The notes under the pieces were generated by a model. It ran no database searches and had not been told where the DNA came from. It saw nothing but the letters and a program-made list of their open reading frames with translations. Positions 1 to 9,192 of a DNA stretch of 64,000 bases are shown here, in pieces (the first letter of the stretch is position 1; every line of letters begins with the position of its first letter). Made by a program: the position numbers and the translations under genes. Source of the DNA: Xanthobacter autotrophicus (GTDB lineage Bacteria > Pseudomonadota > Alphaproteobacteria > Rhizobiales > Xanthobacteraceae); contig NZ_VAUP01000035.1 in the NCBI RefSeq assembly GCF_005871085.1, positions 248,001 through 312,000 on the forward strand, written 5' to 3'.

Positions 1-933
1 ACCTGCGTGGCGCCGCTGGTGGAGGCCCTGATCCGCGACGCGGATGCCCTGCGCCTCAAGGTGTCCCGCGGCCCCCGCGATGCGCTCATCGTGGATGCCG
101 GCATCACCGCCGCCGGTGGGCTGGAAGCCGGCCGCCGCATCGCCGAGATCTGCCTCGGCGGCCTCGGCCGGGTCGCGCTGGTGCCCACCGGCCGCTTCTC
201 GCCCTGGGATACGCTGGCAAGCGTCTCCACCTCAGGCCCCGTGCTGGCCTGCCTCGGCAGCCAGTATGCGGGCTGGAGCCTTGCCGCCGGCGACTTCTTC
301 GCCCTCGGCTCCGGCCCCGGCCGCGCCATCGCGGCGGTGGAGACCCTGTATGGGGAACTCGGCTACCGCGACCGGGGTGAAAAGGTCGTCCTGGTGCTGG
401 AAACCGCCGTGGTGCCCCCCGCCGAGGTGGTGGACGAGATCGCCGCGCGCTGCGCCGTGGCGCCGTCCGACATCACGCTGATCCTCACCCCCACCAGTTC
501 GCTGGCCGGCACGGTGCAGATCGTGGCGCGGGTGCTGGAAGTCGCGCTGCACAAGGCGCACGCCCTGCACTTCCCGCTGGAACATATCGCCGATGGCGTG
601 GGCTCGGCGCCCATCTGCCCGCCCTCCCCCGATTTCCTCACCGCCATGGGCCGCACCAACGATGCGGTGCTCTATGGCGGCGACGTGCATCTCTTCGTCC
701 ACGGCCCGGCGGAGGCCGCAAAGGACCTCGCCACGCGACTGCCCTCGCTTGCCTCCCGCGACTATGGCCGGCCGTTCGGGGAGATTTTCGCTGGCTATGA
801 CTGCGACTTCTACAAGGTGGACCCGCTGCTGTTCTCCCCAGCGCGGGTGACGGTGACCGCCATCGACCATGGCGAAAGCTTCACCGCCGGCGGCTTCGAT
901 CCCATCCTCATCGCCCGGTCCTTCGGGGGCTGA
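1..933 (+). CDS. mch: Methenyl-tetrahydromethanopterin cyclohydrolase (5' end outside window)
   Basis: Mch interconverts methenyl- and formyl-tetrahydromethanopterin in the cytoplasm, the middle step of the H4MPT route that oxidises formaldehyde to formate. The frame is open to the window edge. The first in-window start-like codon is GTG at 7, but the family normally has some further N-terminal residues, so the true start is probably upstream. Family landmarks are [12 protein letters not shown] near residue 45, [12 protein letters not shown] near 80, [11 protein letters not shown] near 98 and [13 protein letters not shown] near 210. The stop overlaps or abuts the GTG of the next gene, which argues for cotranscription with the cofactor genes downstream. 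The assignment is firm; only the start is unknown. Confidence 0.96.
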   Translation, partial: TCVAPLVEALIRDADALRLKVSRGPRDALIVDAGITAAGGLEAGRRIAEICLGGLGRVALVPTGRFSPWDTLASVSTSGPVLACLGSQYAGWSLAAGDFFALGSGPGRAIAAVETLYGELGYRDRGEKVVLVLETAVVPPAEVVDEIAARCAVAPSDITLILTPTSSLAGTVQIVARVLEVALHKAHALHFPLEHIADGVGSAPICPPSPDFLTAMGRTNDAVLYGGDVHLFVHGPAEAAKDLATRLPSLASRDYGRPFGEIFAGYDCDFYKVDPLLFSPARVTVTAIDHGESFTAGGFDPILIARSFGG

Positions 934-934
934 G

Positions 935-1831
935 GTGGCGGGCCTCGTCCTCTTCGCCGAGCGGGTGGACTGGCACAGCCGCTCGCTCCTCGCCGCCATC
1001 AAGGCGCGCGGGCACACCGCACGGGTGATCTCGCTGAAGGCCTGCGGCTTCGCCGTGGGGGAGACCGCCCACGGCCTGCTGCTGCCGGGCTTTGCCGACA
1101 ACCTGCCGGACGCCTGCTTCGTGCGCTCGGTGCCCGCCGGCACGCTGGAGCAGGTCACCGCCCGGCTCGGCGTGCTGCATGCCCTGCGGGAGATGGGGGT
1201 GCGGGTGATGAACGACGCCCGTGCCATCGAGCGCTGCGTGGACAAGAGCGCCACCACCTTCCTTTTGGCCCGCGCCGGCCTGCCCACCCCCCGCACCTTG
1301 GTGCTGGAAGACCGCGCGGCAGCGCAGATGATCATCGACGCCGCCCCCGGCGACAGCGTTCTGAAGCCCATGTTCGGCGCCCAGGGCCGCGGCCTCATGC
1401 GCCTTGCGCCCAAGGCCCGCCTGCCGGAGGCTGAGGAGGTCGGCGGGGTCTATTACCTGCAGGATTTCGTTTCCGCGCCGTCCGGCACTGGGCCGTCCGG
1501 CACCCATGAGGATTTCCGCGTGTTCGTGGTGGGCGGACGGGCCGAGGCCGCCATGGCGCGGCGCGGCACCTCCTGGATCACCAACATCCACCAGGGCGCC
1601 ACCGGCCTGGAAGTCGCCGCCGAGGGCCAGCTTGCCGACCTCGCCGTGCGCGCGGCGGCGGCCGTGGGGGCGTCCTATGCCGGGGTGGACCTCATCGCCG
1701 ATGCCGAAGGGCGACTCACCGTGCTGGAGGTGAATTCCATGCCGGCCTGGCGCGGGCTTCATGACGCCACAGGCCGTAATATGGCCGAGCCATTGGCCGC
1801 CCACCTCGTCGCCGAGCCGGTGGCGGCGTAG
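935..1831 (+). CDS. RimK-type ATP-grasp ligase, MptN-like (tetrahydromethanopterin glutamylation)
   Basis: This is an ATP-grasp amide ligase of the RimK/MptN type, about 298 residues. The N-terminal part (about 1-95) is the pre-ATP-grasp domain. The ATP-grasp core has DKSATTFLLARAGLPTPRT near 103-121, KPMFGAQGRG near 145-155 and the Mg-binding end LTVLEVNSMPAWRG. I chose GTG at 935 because it follows the mch stop by one base and the upstream frame is mch shadow. Its place right after mch resembles orf5 of the mch-orf5-orf7 group known from Methylobacterium extorquens. By analogy with archaeal MptN it would add glutamate to H4MPT. The family is clear; the exact substrate is inferred. Confidence 0.82.
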   Translation: MAGLVLFAERVDWHSRSLLAAIKARGHTARVISLKACGFAVGETAHGLLLPGFADNLPDACFVRSVPAGTLEQVTARLGVLHALREMGVRVMNDARAIERCVDKSATTFLLARAGLPTPRTLVLEDRAAAQMIIDAAPGDSVLKPMFGAQGRGLMRLAPKARLPEAEEVGGVYYLQDFVSAPSGTGPSGTHEDFRVFVVGGRAEAAMARRGTSWITNIHQGATGLEVAAEGQLADLAVRAAAAVGASYAGVDLIADAEGRLTVLEVNSMPAWRGLHDATGRNMAEPLAAHLVAEPVAA

Positions 1832-1869
1832 GCTCCGGGCTGGCCTGTCCGATTTAAGGAAAACCGCGC

Positions 1870-2826
1870 ATGCGCGTCTTCGTCTGCGAGTTCGTGACCA
1901 GCGGCGGCCTGCGCGGCGCCACGCTGCCGGAGAGCCTCGCGCGGGAAGCCGCCCTCATTCGCGATGCCATGCGCCGCGACCTCGCCGCTTTGCCGCAGGT
2001 GCGCGAGATCCTGCTGGCCGCCGACGACCGCCTGCCCCTGCCCGGCGCCGTTGCGGTGACGGAAGGCGCGGATGCCTGGGCCATCTGGCGCGATCTCGCC
2101 CGGCGTGCCGACGTGGTATGGCCGGTGGCGCCGGAGACCGACGGCGTGCTCGCCCGTCTTGTAGAAATGCTGCGCGAGAACTGCCCCCGCGTCCTCGCCT
2201 GCGATCCGGAGGCCATCGCCGCCGCGACCAGCAAGCTGGAGACGGCGCGCCGCCTCGCCGCCGCCGGGGTGCCGCACATCCCCACCTTCACGCTGGCGCA
2301 GGCGCCCGACCTGCCCGGCCCGCGCATCACCAAGCCGGACGACGGCGCTGGCTGCGAGGACACCCGGTTCTGGCCGGATGGGGTGCAGGCGACCCCGGCG
2401 CCGCGCGATGGATTGGTGATCCAGCCGTTCGTGGCGGGGGAGGCGGCGAGCCTCACCGTGCTCAACGCGCCGGAGGGCGTGCGGCTCCTCACCGTGAACC
2501 GCCAGCACATCGCCGTTGAGGACGGCCGCGTCTTCCTCACCGGGCTTTCCGTGGGCGCGCTGGCTGACGCCGACGGGCGCCTCGAAGCGCTGGCGGAAGC
2601 GGTGGTGCGCGCCATGCCCGGCCTCCATGGTATCTTCGGCATCGACATCCTCTTGACCGACACCGGCCCGGTTGTGGTGGAGGTCAACCCGCGCCTCACC
2701 ACCGCCTATGCCGGCCTCGGCGCGGCCCTCGGCCTCAATCCGGCGACGCTGCTGCCGCCCTTCGCGAGTGGCGGCAAGACGCAGCGCGTGGGCACCCGCA
2801 CCCCGGTGGAGCTGGCGCTGGCATGA
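1870..2826 (+). CDS. mfnD: ATP-grasp ligase, MfnD-like tyramine-L-glutamate ligase (methylofuran synthesis)
   Basis: This 318-residue ATP-grasp protein resembles the MfnD family (Methanocaldococcus MJ0815 type), which joins tyramine to glutamate early in methanofuran synthesis. In methylotrophs the product would be methylofuran, the carrier used by the Fhc complex. Visible features are the N-terminal MRVFVCEFVTSGG, TSKLETARRLAAAGVPHIPT near 119-138, the KPDDGAGCEDT loop near 155 and the Mg/ATP site FGIDILLTDTGPVVVEVNPR near 257-277. ATG at 1870 lies 38 bp after the preceding gene. Its stop overlaps the next start by four bases. The same position holds orf7 in M. extorquens. The family is confident; the reaction is inferred by homology. 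Confidence 0.82.
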   Translation: MRVFVCEFVTSGGLRGATLPESLAREAALIRDAMRRDLAALPQVREILLAADDRLPLPGAVAVTEGADAWAIWRDLARRADVVWPVAPETDGVLARLVEMLRENCPRVLACDPEAIAAATSKLETARRLAAAGVPHIPTFTLAQAPDLPGPRITKPDDGAGCEDTRFWPDGVQATPAPRDGLVIQPFVAGEAASLTVLNAPEGVRLLTVNRQHIAVEDGRVFLTGLSVGALADADGRLEALAEAVVRAMPGLHGIFGIDILLTDTGPVVVEVNPRLTTAYAGLGAALGLNPATLLPPFASGGKTQRVGTRTPVELALA

Positions 2827-3854
2827 GCGGTGCGACCGGCGATCTCATCCTCGGCTGGGACGTGGGCGGCGCCCATCTCAAGCGCGCCGTGCTGGCGCCG
2901 GACGGCACCCTCGTTTCAGTGGAAATGGCCGCCTGCCCCCTGTGGCAGGGCCTCGACAAGCTCGACGCCGCCATGGCCGCGCTCTCGCCCGCCGCCGGCC
3001 GCTCGGTGGTGACCATGACCGGCGAGCTGACGGACCTGTGGCGGGATCGCGCCGCCGGCGTCGCCGGCCTCTCCCAGGCGTTGGCGGAAAGACTGGGGGC
3101 GGACACGCTCATCTATGCCGGCCGCGCCGGCTTCGTCCCTGCCGCCGATGCGCCCGCCCATGCGGCGGATGTAGCCTCCGCCAACTGGCACGCCACCGCC
3201 GCGGCACTGGCCCGCCTATGCGGCGACGGCGTTCTGGTGGATATTGGCTCGACGACCACCGACATCATTAAGTTTGCCGGCATACAAATTAGCTTTGCCG
3301 GCTATTCAGATGCCGAACGCATGGAGACCGGCGAGCTGGTCTATAGCGGTGCGGCGCGCACCCCGGTGATGGCGCTGACCGCCACCCTGCCCTTCAGGGG
3401 CCGGCAGGTGCCGCTGATGGCTGAGTATTTCGCCACCACCGCCGACATCCATCGCCTCACCGGAGACCTGCCCGAAGGCGCCGACCTGCACCCGGCCGCG
3501 GATGGCGGCGAGAAGACCCGCGAAGCCAGCGCGCGCCGGCTGTTGCGCATGGTGGGGCGCGACCTTGGCCCCTGCACCCTGGCCGAGGCGGAGGCCCTGG
3601 CCGCCTTCGCCGCAGAGGTGCAACTGCACCGGCTACATGGGGCGCTCGCGCAGGTGCTTTCAACCGGGGGCGTGGCGGTGGAAGCGCCGCTGATTGGGGC
3701 CGGCGTTGGCCGGTTTCTGGTCCGACGACTGGCGGCCCGAGCCGGCCGGCCCTACCGCGATGCGGGGGATATGCTGGCAGGCAACCCCGCCCTCGCCGCA
3801 GCCGCGGCGGACTGCGCGCCGGCGGTAGCCGTGGCGCGGCTGGTAATTAATTAG
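2823..3854 (+). CDS. mfnF: Hydantoinase/oxoprolinase-related H4MPT-linked protein, MfnF-like
   Basis: This 343-residue protein has the actin-like ATPase/hydantoinase fold seen in the H4MPT-linked C1 transfer proteins. Its archaeal relative MfnF couples the aminomethylfuran and tyramine-glutamate halves of methanofuran. The phosphate-binding motifs are LGWDVGGAHLKRAVL near residue 10-24 and VLVDIGSTTTDIIKF near 137-151. The conserved YSDAERMETGELVYSGAART follows at about 160-180. The ATG overlaps the preceding gene by four bases, so the two are probably translationally coupled. With its neighbours it forms a methylofuran/H4MPT cofactor module directly behind mch. The substrate role is inferred from family and context. 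Confidence 0.82.
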   Translation: MSGATGDLILGWDVGGAHLKRAVLAPDGTLVSVEMAACPLWQGLDKLDAAMAALSPAAGRSVVTMTGELTDLWRDRAAGVAGLSQALAERLGADTLIYAGRAGFVPAADAPAHAADVASANWHATAAALARLCGDGVLVDIGSTTTDIIKFAGIQISFAGYSDAERMETGELVYSGAARTPVMALTATLPFRGRQVPLMAEYFATTADIHRLTGDLPEGADLHPAADGGEKTREASARRLLRMVGRDLGPCTLAEAEALAAFAAEVQLHRLHGALAQVLSTGGVAVEAPLIGAGVGRFLVRRLAARAGRPYRDAGDMLAGNPALAAAAADCAPAVAVARLVIN

Positions 3855-3927
3855 CCGGCATAATTCAGCGGCACCAGCTATCTCCCCCCTCTGCGCGGGA
3901 AATCATCCCGCCCGGACGGAGAGATGG

Positions 3928-3950
3928 ATGCCCCGGTCAAGCCGGGGCAT
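3928..3950. repeat. Short palindromic element between convergent genes
   Basis: A perfect 9-bp inverted repeat (ATGCCCCGG / CCGGGGCAT) surrounds a 5-base loop between the converging mfnF-like and cytochrome genes. It is flanked by GATGG on both sides. Such GATG-CCCCGG-type palindromes are common dispersed elements in alphaproteobacterial intergenic DNA. It may also help end transcription, but it has no T-run. Confidence 0.6.
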
Positions 3951-4032
3951 GACGATGGTGCGGGATCATGCGCCCCGCTTCCTGGAGGCGCTGCCTATGC
4001 GGAGCAGAACCGAACGGTCCTGCCCGCGCCGA

Positions 4033-4431
4033 TTACTTCTTGCTGCCGTCGGCGTTGAACTGGGCGAGGAAGGCGATGAGATCCTTGCGCTCGTCCTCGT
4101 TCTTGATGCCGGCGAAGGCCATCTTGCCCTTGGGGGCGAGCACCTTGGGGTTGGTGATGTAATTGTCGAGGGTGGCCTCGTCCCACACCTTGCCGGCGGC
4201 GGCGCCGTCCTTGATGTCGGCCGAATAGGCATAACCCTCGAAGTGCGCCCACTTGGCGCCGACGATCCCGTTCAGGGGCGGGCCAACCTTCACCTTGGCA
4301 TCGGGACCGATGGCATGGCACGCCATGCACTTCTTGAAGGCGGTCTCGCCCTTGGCCACGTCCGGGTCCGCGAGCGCGGAGCCGGTGGCGGCGGCAAGGA
4401 GCAGGGCGGAAACGAACACGGCGCGAATCAT
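4033..4431 (-). CDS. Periplasmic c-type cytochrome (cytochrome c2/c550-like, class I)
   Basis: This 132-residue protein has a Sec signal peptide (about residues 1-21, cleavage after ALA) and a single haem site CMACH at about 35-39. The likely distal Met ligand is in KGKMAFAGI near 103. Length and layout fit a soluble class I cytochrome c in the periplasm. It lies 72 bp downstream of fhcC on the same strand, as the last gene of the fhc run. It could take electrons from a PQQ dehydrogenase or another periplasmic donor, but nothing in the sequence names its partner. It lacks features that would identify it as the methanol dehydrogenase cytochrome cL. Confidence 0.88.
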   Translation of the reverse strand: MIRAVFVSALLLAAATGSALADPDVAKGETAFKKCMACHAIGPDAKVKVGPPLNGIVGAKWAHFEGYAYSADIKDGAAAGKVWDEATLDNYITNPKVLAPKGKMAFAGIKNEDERKDLIAFLAQFNADGSKK

Positions 4432-4503
4432 CAGGCGTTCCTCTCGTTGATCTTGATGTCTACGAAGGACGGGCCGACGCGGCCCACCCCCTCTTGGCCG
4501 ATC

Positions 4504-5307
4504 TTACTGGAGGACAAGAATTTCGCCCGTGCCGCCGGCAAGGCGGTTGCCCACCAAGCGCTCGGCCCGGCCGGTGAGACCGCCGAACAGGCCGGCAAGC
4601 TCCGGCACGCGGCGGGCGAGCAACGCCAGCATCACCAGATCGTGAGGTCCGGTCGAGACGAAGCCCGGTGCCGGGGCTTCAGGCGCGGTGGCCGCCAGGA
4701 TGGTGCCCCGCTTCATGCCGCGTCCGGCACCGGCGGCAAGGCGACCCGCCACCGCCAGCGTGCCGGCGATGAGGCCGTCCGCCGCGCGGGGGCCGGCATC
4801 GCCACCCACGAGAATCAACCCGCCGCGCATGCGCGCGCCAAGGCTCGGCCCCACCGAGCCGGCGACAGACACCGTGCCGGCCGTCATGCCCTGCCGGTCG
4901 CCGGTGAGGGCACCGCCCACCCCGGCGCCGGCCGAGCCGGTCACCTCCACGCGCCCACCCTCAAGGCCCGCGGCAAGGCCGTCGCCGGCATCGCCGCGAA
5001 TGAGGAGGCTGCCGCCGATCATGCCCGATCCGGCAAGGACACCCACCGGGCCGTCCACCTCGATGGCGCCCTCGGCCATCTGCGCACCCACGAAATCGAG
5101 GCGAGGATCGCCGCCGATGATGAGGGCGCCGCCCTCCACCTCGGACACCTCGAACAGGTCGCCGAGCTGAACGGCGCCGTTGCCATAGGGCAGCGTGAGC
5201 CAGCCCACCGCCTGGGCGGACAGGCCGGCGAGCGTCGCCGGATTGATGCCGGAAAGGTCAGCCCGCGCGGCGAGCGGCGCGCGCAGGGTCAGGCGATAGG
5301 CGCTCAT
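4504..5307 (-). CDS. fhcC: Formyltransferase/hydrolase complex subunit C (FwdC/FmdC-like)
   Basis: FhcC is a structural subunit of the cytoplasmic formyltransferase/hydrolase complex, which moves formyl from H4MPT to methylofuran and releases formate. The 267-residue protein is built of repeating G-x-x-G turns (MIGGSLLIRGDAGDGLAAG, AGVGGALTGDRQGMTAG). This is the right-handed beta-helix also found at the glutamate synthase C-terminus. I chose the ATG at 5307 because it overlaps the fhcD stop as ATGA. The frame continues further upstream but only inside fhcD. It is the fourth gene of the fhcB-A-D-C unit. Confidence 0.95.
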   Translation of the reverse strand: MSAYRLTLRAPLAARADLSGINPATLAGLSAQAVGWLTLPYGNGAVQLGDLFEVSEVEGGALIIGGDPRLDFVGAQMAEGAIEVDGPVGVLAGSGMIGGSLLIRGDAGDGLAAGLEGGRVEVTGSAGAGVGGALTGDRQGMTAGTVSVAGSVGPSLGARMRGGLILVGGDAGPRAADGLIAGTLAVAGRLAAGAGRGMKRGTILAATAPEAPAPGFVSTGPHDLVMLALLARRVPELAGLFGGLTGRAERLVGNRLAGGTGEILVLQ

Positions 5308-6227
5308 ACCACTGTCTCCCCAGCGACAGGAGCCATCAACTGGCGCAGCTTGAAATGGAAGGGGCCGAGATTGCCGCCATAATTGCCGGCATCCACCGCG
5401 ACCACCCCGGCGGCGGCGCCAAGGCCGCAGACGGCGGCGATGCCCGCCTGCATGCTGGCGGCCACGTCCTGCTCGCTCAGCCCGTCGATGACGATCTCCA
5501 GCACGCTTTCCACCTCCGGCGGCAGCGCGCTCTGGGAGACGCCGCGCAGGGTCGGGCAATAGGCGTCGTTGGTGGAGGCGATCATGCCGGCATATTTGGC
5601 GCCCACCTTGGAGCCCGAGCGCACCACGCCGCCGGGAAACGGCATGATGGCGCCGCGCACCTGGCCCATGGCCTCCACCGCCGCCTCGGCAGCGGCAAGG
5701 GCCGCAGGCCGCGAGCGGGCGAGGATGAGGAAGTTGCCGCCGCCCACCGCCGCGGTGGTGGAGCCCACCACTTCGTCACAGACGAACTCGCCCTCCATCA
5801 CCGGAATGCGCCAGAAGCGGCGCCCCTCGATGGACTTGGCGATCTGGTAGCCGTCGCCGAAATAGCGCAGCGCCCGCCCCAGCGCGATGGCCGCCCCGCC
5901 TTCCAACCCCGAATAGCAGGCGGAAGTGGGTGAGGTGAGCACGCATTGCCCGGCCCTGAGAGGAACCACCTTCTTCAGGTCCTTCAAGGACATGGCGAAG
6001 ATGAGCACGGCATAGCCCGGCCGCCCGTCCGGGGTCTCGGCTGGATCGAGCTGCCGCTCGATGGCGGCCTCGCAGCCGCAGCCGATGACCGAGGTGGCGA
6101 AGCCCGTCAGGCTGGCCGCGGCGGTATGGGCCCAGCGTGGGGTGTCGGCGGTGATGATGAGGCGTGTTCCCGCCATGGGAAACGCCTCGGCGAAGCTGTC
6201 GCGGATCTCGACACCGTTGATGATCAT
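5304..6227 (-). CDS. fhcD: Formylmethanofuran:tetrahydromethanopterin formyltransferase (complex subunit D)
   Basis: FhcD (Ftr family) transfers the formyl group between formyl-H4MPT and methylofuran. The 307-residue length matches the family. The sequence opens with MIINGVEIRDSFAEAFPMAGTRLIIT and has the conserved LTSPTSACYSGLEGG near 97-111 and FPGGVVRSGSKVGAKY near 195-210. Start and stop overlap fhcA and fhcC by four bases each (ATGA), so the four fhc genes are translationally coupled. In bacteria this subunit acts inside the Fhc complex rather than alone. Confidence 0.97.
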   Translation of the reverse strand: MIINGVEIRDSFAEAFPMAGTRLIITADTPRWAHTAAASLTGFATSVIGCGCEAAIERQLDPAETPDGRPGYAVLIFAMSLKDLKKVVPLRAGQCVLTSPTSACYSGLEGGAAIALGRALRYFGDGYQIAKSIEGRRFWRIPVMEGEFVCDEVVGSTTAAVGGGNFLILARSRPAALAAAEAAVEAMGQVRGAIMPFPGGVVRSGSKVGAKYAGMIASTNDAYCPTLRGVSQSALPPEVESVLEIVIDGLSEQDVAASMQAGIAAVCGLGAAAGVVAVDAGNYGGNLGPFHFKLRQLMAPVAGETVV

Positions 6228-7873
6228 GGCGTCAGCTCCACGATTTCGGGGCCCTGGCCGTCTCGGATCTCGCCGTCGGCGATCTTGTAGTGGCTGGCCT
6301 TCAGGCCCACCGCCTCGTCGAACCAGCGCTCCAGCCGCTTGTCCATGAGCGGGTCCGATGGCGGATGCACCGCATAGGTGCGCCCCTGCGTGAGGGCCAC
6401 CACCTCGCCGTTCACCACCACCACCTCGCCATCCTTCATGACGAGGCGCGGGGCGGCGAACATGGCCTCGCGGTCGGCCTGCTCCTCATAGAGCACCACG
6501 TCCGCCCGGGCGCCGGGGCCGAGATGGCCACGGTCCTTCAGGCCGAGGGTGCGGGCGGGGGCGGCGCGGGTCACCACCGCGATCTCCTCCAGCGTGTATT
6601 CGCGGGAAATCTCGGCAAGCCTGGTGTGGGCGCGCGCCGCCTTGTGGATGCGCGAGAGATGGTCGTCGCGGAACGGCTTGTCCATCAGCAGGCGGATGAG
6701 GTGCGGGTAGGAGGTGAAGGGACCGCCGTTGGGATGGTCGGTGGTCAGGTAGACCCGCCACGGGTCCTCGATGAGCAGGAACAGTTCCAGCCCGATGGCC
6801 CATTGCAGCGCGTTCACGAAGGAGGTGTCGCGATAGTTGAACGGCACCACCCCGCAGGCGGCATCCATCTCGATGTCCATGCCGATCCACTTCTTGGGAT
6901 CGGCGATGTTGTGGTTGCGATACTGGGACATGAGGTCGGCCGAGGCGGTCACCGTCTGGCCGAACATGATCTGGCCCACGTCCACCGAGATGTGCGGATT
7001 GGCGTTCACCGCCTCCGCGATCTCGGCCGAACCGGAGGAGAAGTGCCGGTCGCCCTCGGTGCCGTAGGAATGGAACTGGATGTGGGTGAGGTGCAGGGGG
7101 AAGCCCTCGGTCGCGCCGATGGTGGCAAGCGTCGTCTTGACGTTGCCGGGCACGCCCAGATTGCAGCCGTGGAGGTGGATGGGGTGCGGCACCCCCAATT
7201 CCGATACGGCACGCTGAAGTGTGTTCAGAACCCGGCGCGGGGTGAGGCCGTAAAACGGCCCAGTCTCGTCAAGATCGAGGGCGCGCCCGTTGAACTTGAA
7301 GGCGTTGATGCCGCCGGGGTTCACGATCTTGATGGCGCAGCACTGGGTGGCCTTGAGCATCCAGGCCACATAGTCGTTGATGGCCTGCTGGCCCTCGCCC
7401 TGGGCGATGAGGCGCAACAGGAAATCGTCGTTCCCCAGCACCAGGAAACCACCGGTGTCGATGTTGGGGATGTCCGCCATCTCCAGGTGCGCATGGCGGG
7501 CATTGGCCCCCACCACCGCCGGCTCGAACACGGCGGTGTAGCCCATTTGCGAGTAGCGGCACCCGGTTGCGTGAGTGGTGGGCGCCGCCCGCCCGCCGCC
7601 GCAGCCGCAGAAATCGCCGAACGGCTCGGGGAACAAGGCCCGGTCCTCGTTCATCAGCAGCCGGCCGAGATTGACCTTGCCGCCGGCGATGTGGCTGTGC
7701 AGGTCGATGCCGCCGGCGAGCACGATTGTGCCTGAGGCATCAACCACTTGCTCGCCATTGACCGGCGGCGCGTCGGCGATGACGCGGCCGTCCTCCAGGA
7801 GGATATCGCGGACCTGGTCGATGATCTTGTTGGCGGGGTCGAACACGCGCCCACCGGTGATGCGCGTCCTCAT
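6224..7873 (-). CDS. fhcA: Formyltransferase/hydrolase complex subunit A (amidohydrolase, FwdA-like)
   Basis: FhcA is the amidohydrolase-superfamily subunit (549 residues) that hydrolyses formyl-methylofuran to formate. The metal-site HSHIAGG lies at about 58-64. Further His-rich blocks are HLHGCNLGVPGN near 233 and LTHIQFHSYG near 258, followed by YLTTDHPNGGPF near 385, as in FwdA. It starts at ATG 7873, overlapping the fhcB stop, and ends overlapping fhcD. In archaea the same subunit works with a tungsten/molybdenum dehydrogenase. In methylotrophs only the hydrolase direction is known to be used. Confidence 0.97.
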   Translation of the reverse strand: MRTRITGGRVFDPANKIIDQVRDILLEDGRVIADAPPVNGEQVVDASGTIVLAGGIDLHSHIAGGKVNLGRLLMNEDRALFPEPFGDFCGCGGGRAAPTTHATGCRYSQMGYTAVFEPAVVGANARHAHLEMADIPNIDTGGFLVLGNDDFLLRLIAQGEGQQAINDYVAWMLKATQCCAIKIVNPGGINAFKFNGRALDLDETGPFYGLTPRRVLNTLQRAVSELGVPHPIHLHGCNLGVPGNVKTTLATIGATEGFPLHLTHIQFHSYGTEGDRHFSSGSAEIAEAVNANPHISVDVGQIMFGQTVTASADLMSQYRNHNIADPKKWIGMDIEMDAACGVVPFNYRDTSFVNALQWAIGLELFLLIEDPWRVYLTTDHPNGGPFTSYPHLIRLLMDKPFRDDHLSRIHKAARAHTRLAEISREYTLEEIAVVTRAAPARTLGLKDRGHLGPGARADVVLYEEQADREAMFAAPRLVMKDGEVVVVNGEVVALTQGRTYAVHPPSDPLMDKRLERWFDEAVGLKASHYKIADGEIRDGQGPEIVELTP

Positions 7874-9192
7874 GCACCCCTCCCGAACGACACAAGAATG
7901 GCCGCCGCCACCTCGGCGACGCTGGGCAGCTCGGCAGGCCTAAGGGCCTGAAGCGGCAGGCAAACTACCGAATCCATGCGGAAGACATGGCCGCCATAGT
8001 CCACCCCTGGCGTGCCCACCGGGATGAACACCTCCGGCTCCCGCGCGAACACGGTGTCGGGATGGGCGATGGCGATCACCGGCCCACGGTCGAAATCGGG
8101 CGGCGCGTCGGGGCGGAAGGCGCTGGTGTGGAGCAGCAGGTCGGCATCATAAAGCGCTGCCGCCGTTGAATAAAGCTCGGGTACATGGCGCGAGGTCCCG
8201 GCCCCCACCGCCGTGCGCAGGGGATAGCCGAAGCGCCACAGGGCGAGCTGGTGCGCGCCGGTCACATTGTCCCGGCCGCCCAAAGGAAAAACCGCCGCGC
8301 GGGTGGTGACGGAGAGCACATCCACCGCCTCCGACGCCGCCCCGGCAACCACCGGCGCATCCTCCGCCGGCAGGCTGGCCGCATTCCAGGTGAAGACGGC
8401 GTAGCGCGCCGCCTTGATCTGCTCCGCCAGCGCCGCCAGCGCCGCGACGGTCTCGTCCGAAAGGCCGGTGAGCCCGTCCACCCCACGCCCGGCGACCAGC
8501 GCCGTCAGCACGGAAGCGGCAGTGGCAACATCCTGTTCAGAAACGGGAACTTCCGTCACCTGATGGGCGGCGAGCACCCGGCGCGACGCCTCCGACAGCG
8601 GCCCGCCGACGACGGCGATCTGGCGCCGGCCGGGGGCGGTGACGAAGAGCGGAGCGGCATCGCCGTCCGCCCCCTCCCCGCGCACCGGCACGGCACGGGA
8701 AAAGAAGCGGCTGAAGGCGGAAGCCGGATCGTCGCCGAACACGACCATCACGTCGCAGCGGTTGCGCACCTCGGCGAGGGTGGCGGCGATCCAGCCCTTG
8801 CGGGCGAGGCGCTCCAGATTGGCGAACAGGCCGCCGGACGCCGCATGGTCGAGGCTGGCGCCCGAGGCCATGGCGAGGTCGTACAGGCGGCGCAGGCCTT
8901 CGAGGTCCGCGCCCAGGCCGCTGAAGGCGGCGGAACGGGCGGCCTTGAGGTGCCCTGCGGCGGCCGCGGCAGCTTCCTCGAAGCTCGACGGCGCACCATT
9001 GATGCGCGGCGACGGCGGCGGCGCGTCGTTGCGGGCCAGAAGGCGCGCAGCCTCGGGGCATGCGGTGCGCGGCGTGATGGCGCGGCCGGCGACCGTCACC
9101 TCCAGGTCGTCGCAACCGAGGCCGCAGAAGCCGCAGACGATGTCTCGGACGGTGCGAGGGGCACCGCCGGTGATCGACTCTCCCGATGTCAT
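7870..9192 (-). CDS. fhcB: Formyltransferase/hydrolase complex subunit B (FwdB/FmdB-like)
   Basis: This is the first gene of the fhc unit, 440 residues, related to the molybdopterin-dinucleotide subunit FwdB. An N-terminal cysteine set is visible (C20-x2-C23-x3-C27, then C45) inside IVCGFCGLGCDDLEV, resembling a 4Fe-4S site. Bacterial FhcB is known to lack the dehydrogenase cofactor ligand and is thought to be structural. I saw no obvious replacement for that ligand. The start at 9192 keeps about 14 residues before the conserved block. The frame runs further upstream, but the extra residues look non-coding. Confidence 0.93.
   Translation of the reverse strand: MTSGESITGGAPRTVRDIVCGFCGLGCDDLEVTVAGRAITPRTACPEAARLLARNDAPPPSPRINGAPSSFEEAAAAAAGHLKAARSAAFSGLGADLEGLRRLYDLAMASGASLDHAASGGLFANLERLARKGWIAATLAEVRNRCDVMVVFGDDPASAFSRFFSRAVPVRGEGADGDAAPLFVTAPGRRQIAVVGGPLSEASRRVLAAHQVTEVPVSEQDVATAASVLTALVAGRGVDGLTGLSDETVAALAALAEQIKAARYAVFTWNAASLPAEDAPVVAGAASEAVDVLSVTTRAAVFPLGGRDNVTGAHQLALWRFGYPLRTAVGAGTSRHVPELYSTAAALYDADLLLHTSAFRPDAPPDFDRGPVIAIAHPDTVFAREPEVFIPVGTPGVDYGGHVFRMDSVVCLPLQALRPAELPSVAEVAAAILVSFGRGA

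Noticed and set aside
6290-7735. 481-codon + strand open frame over fhcA
   Set aside because: Antisense shadow of fhcA.
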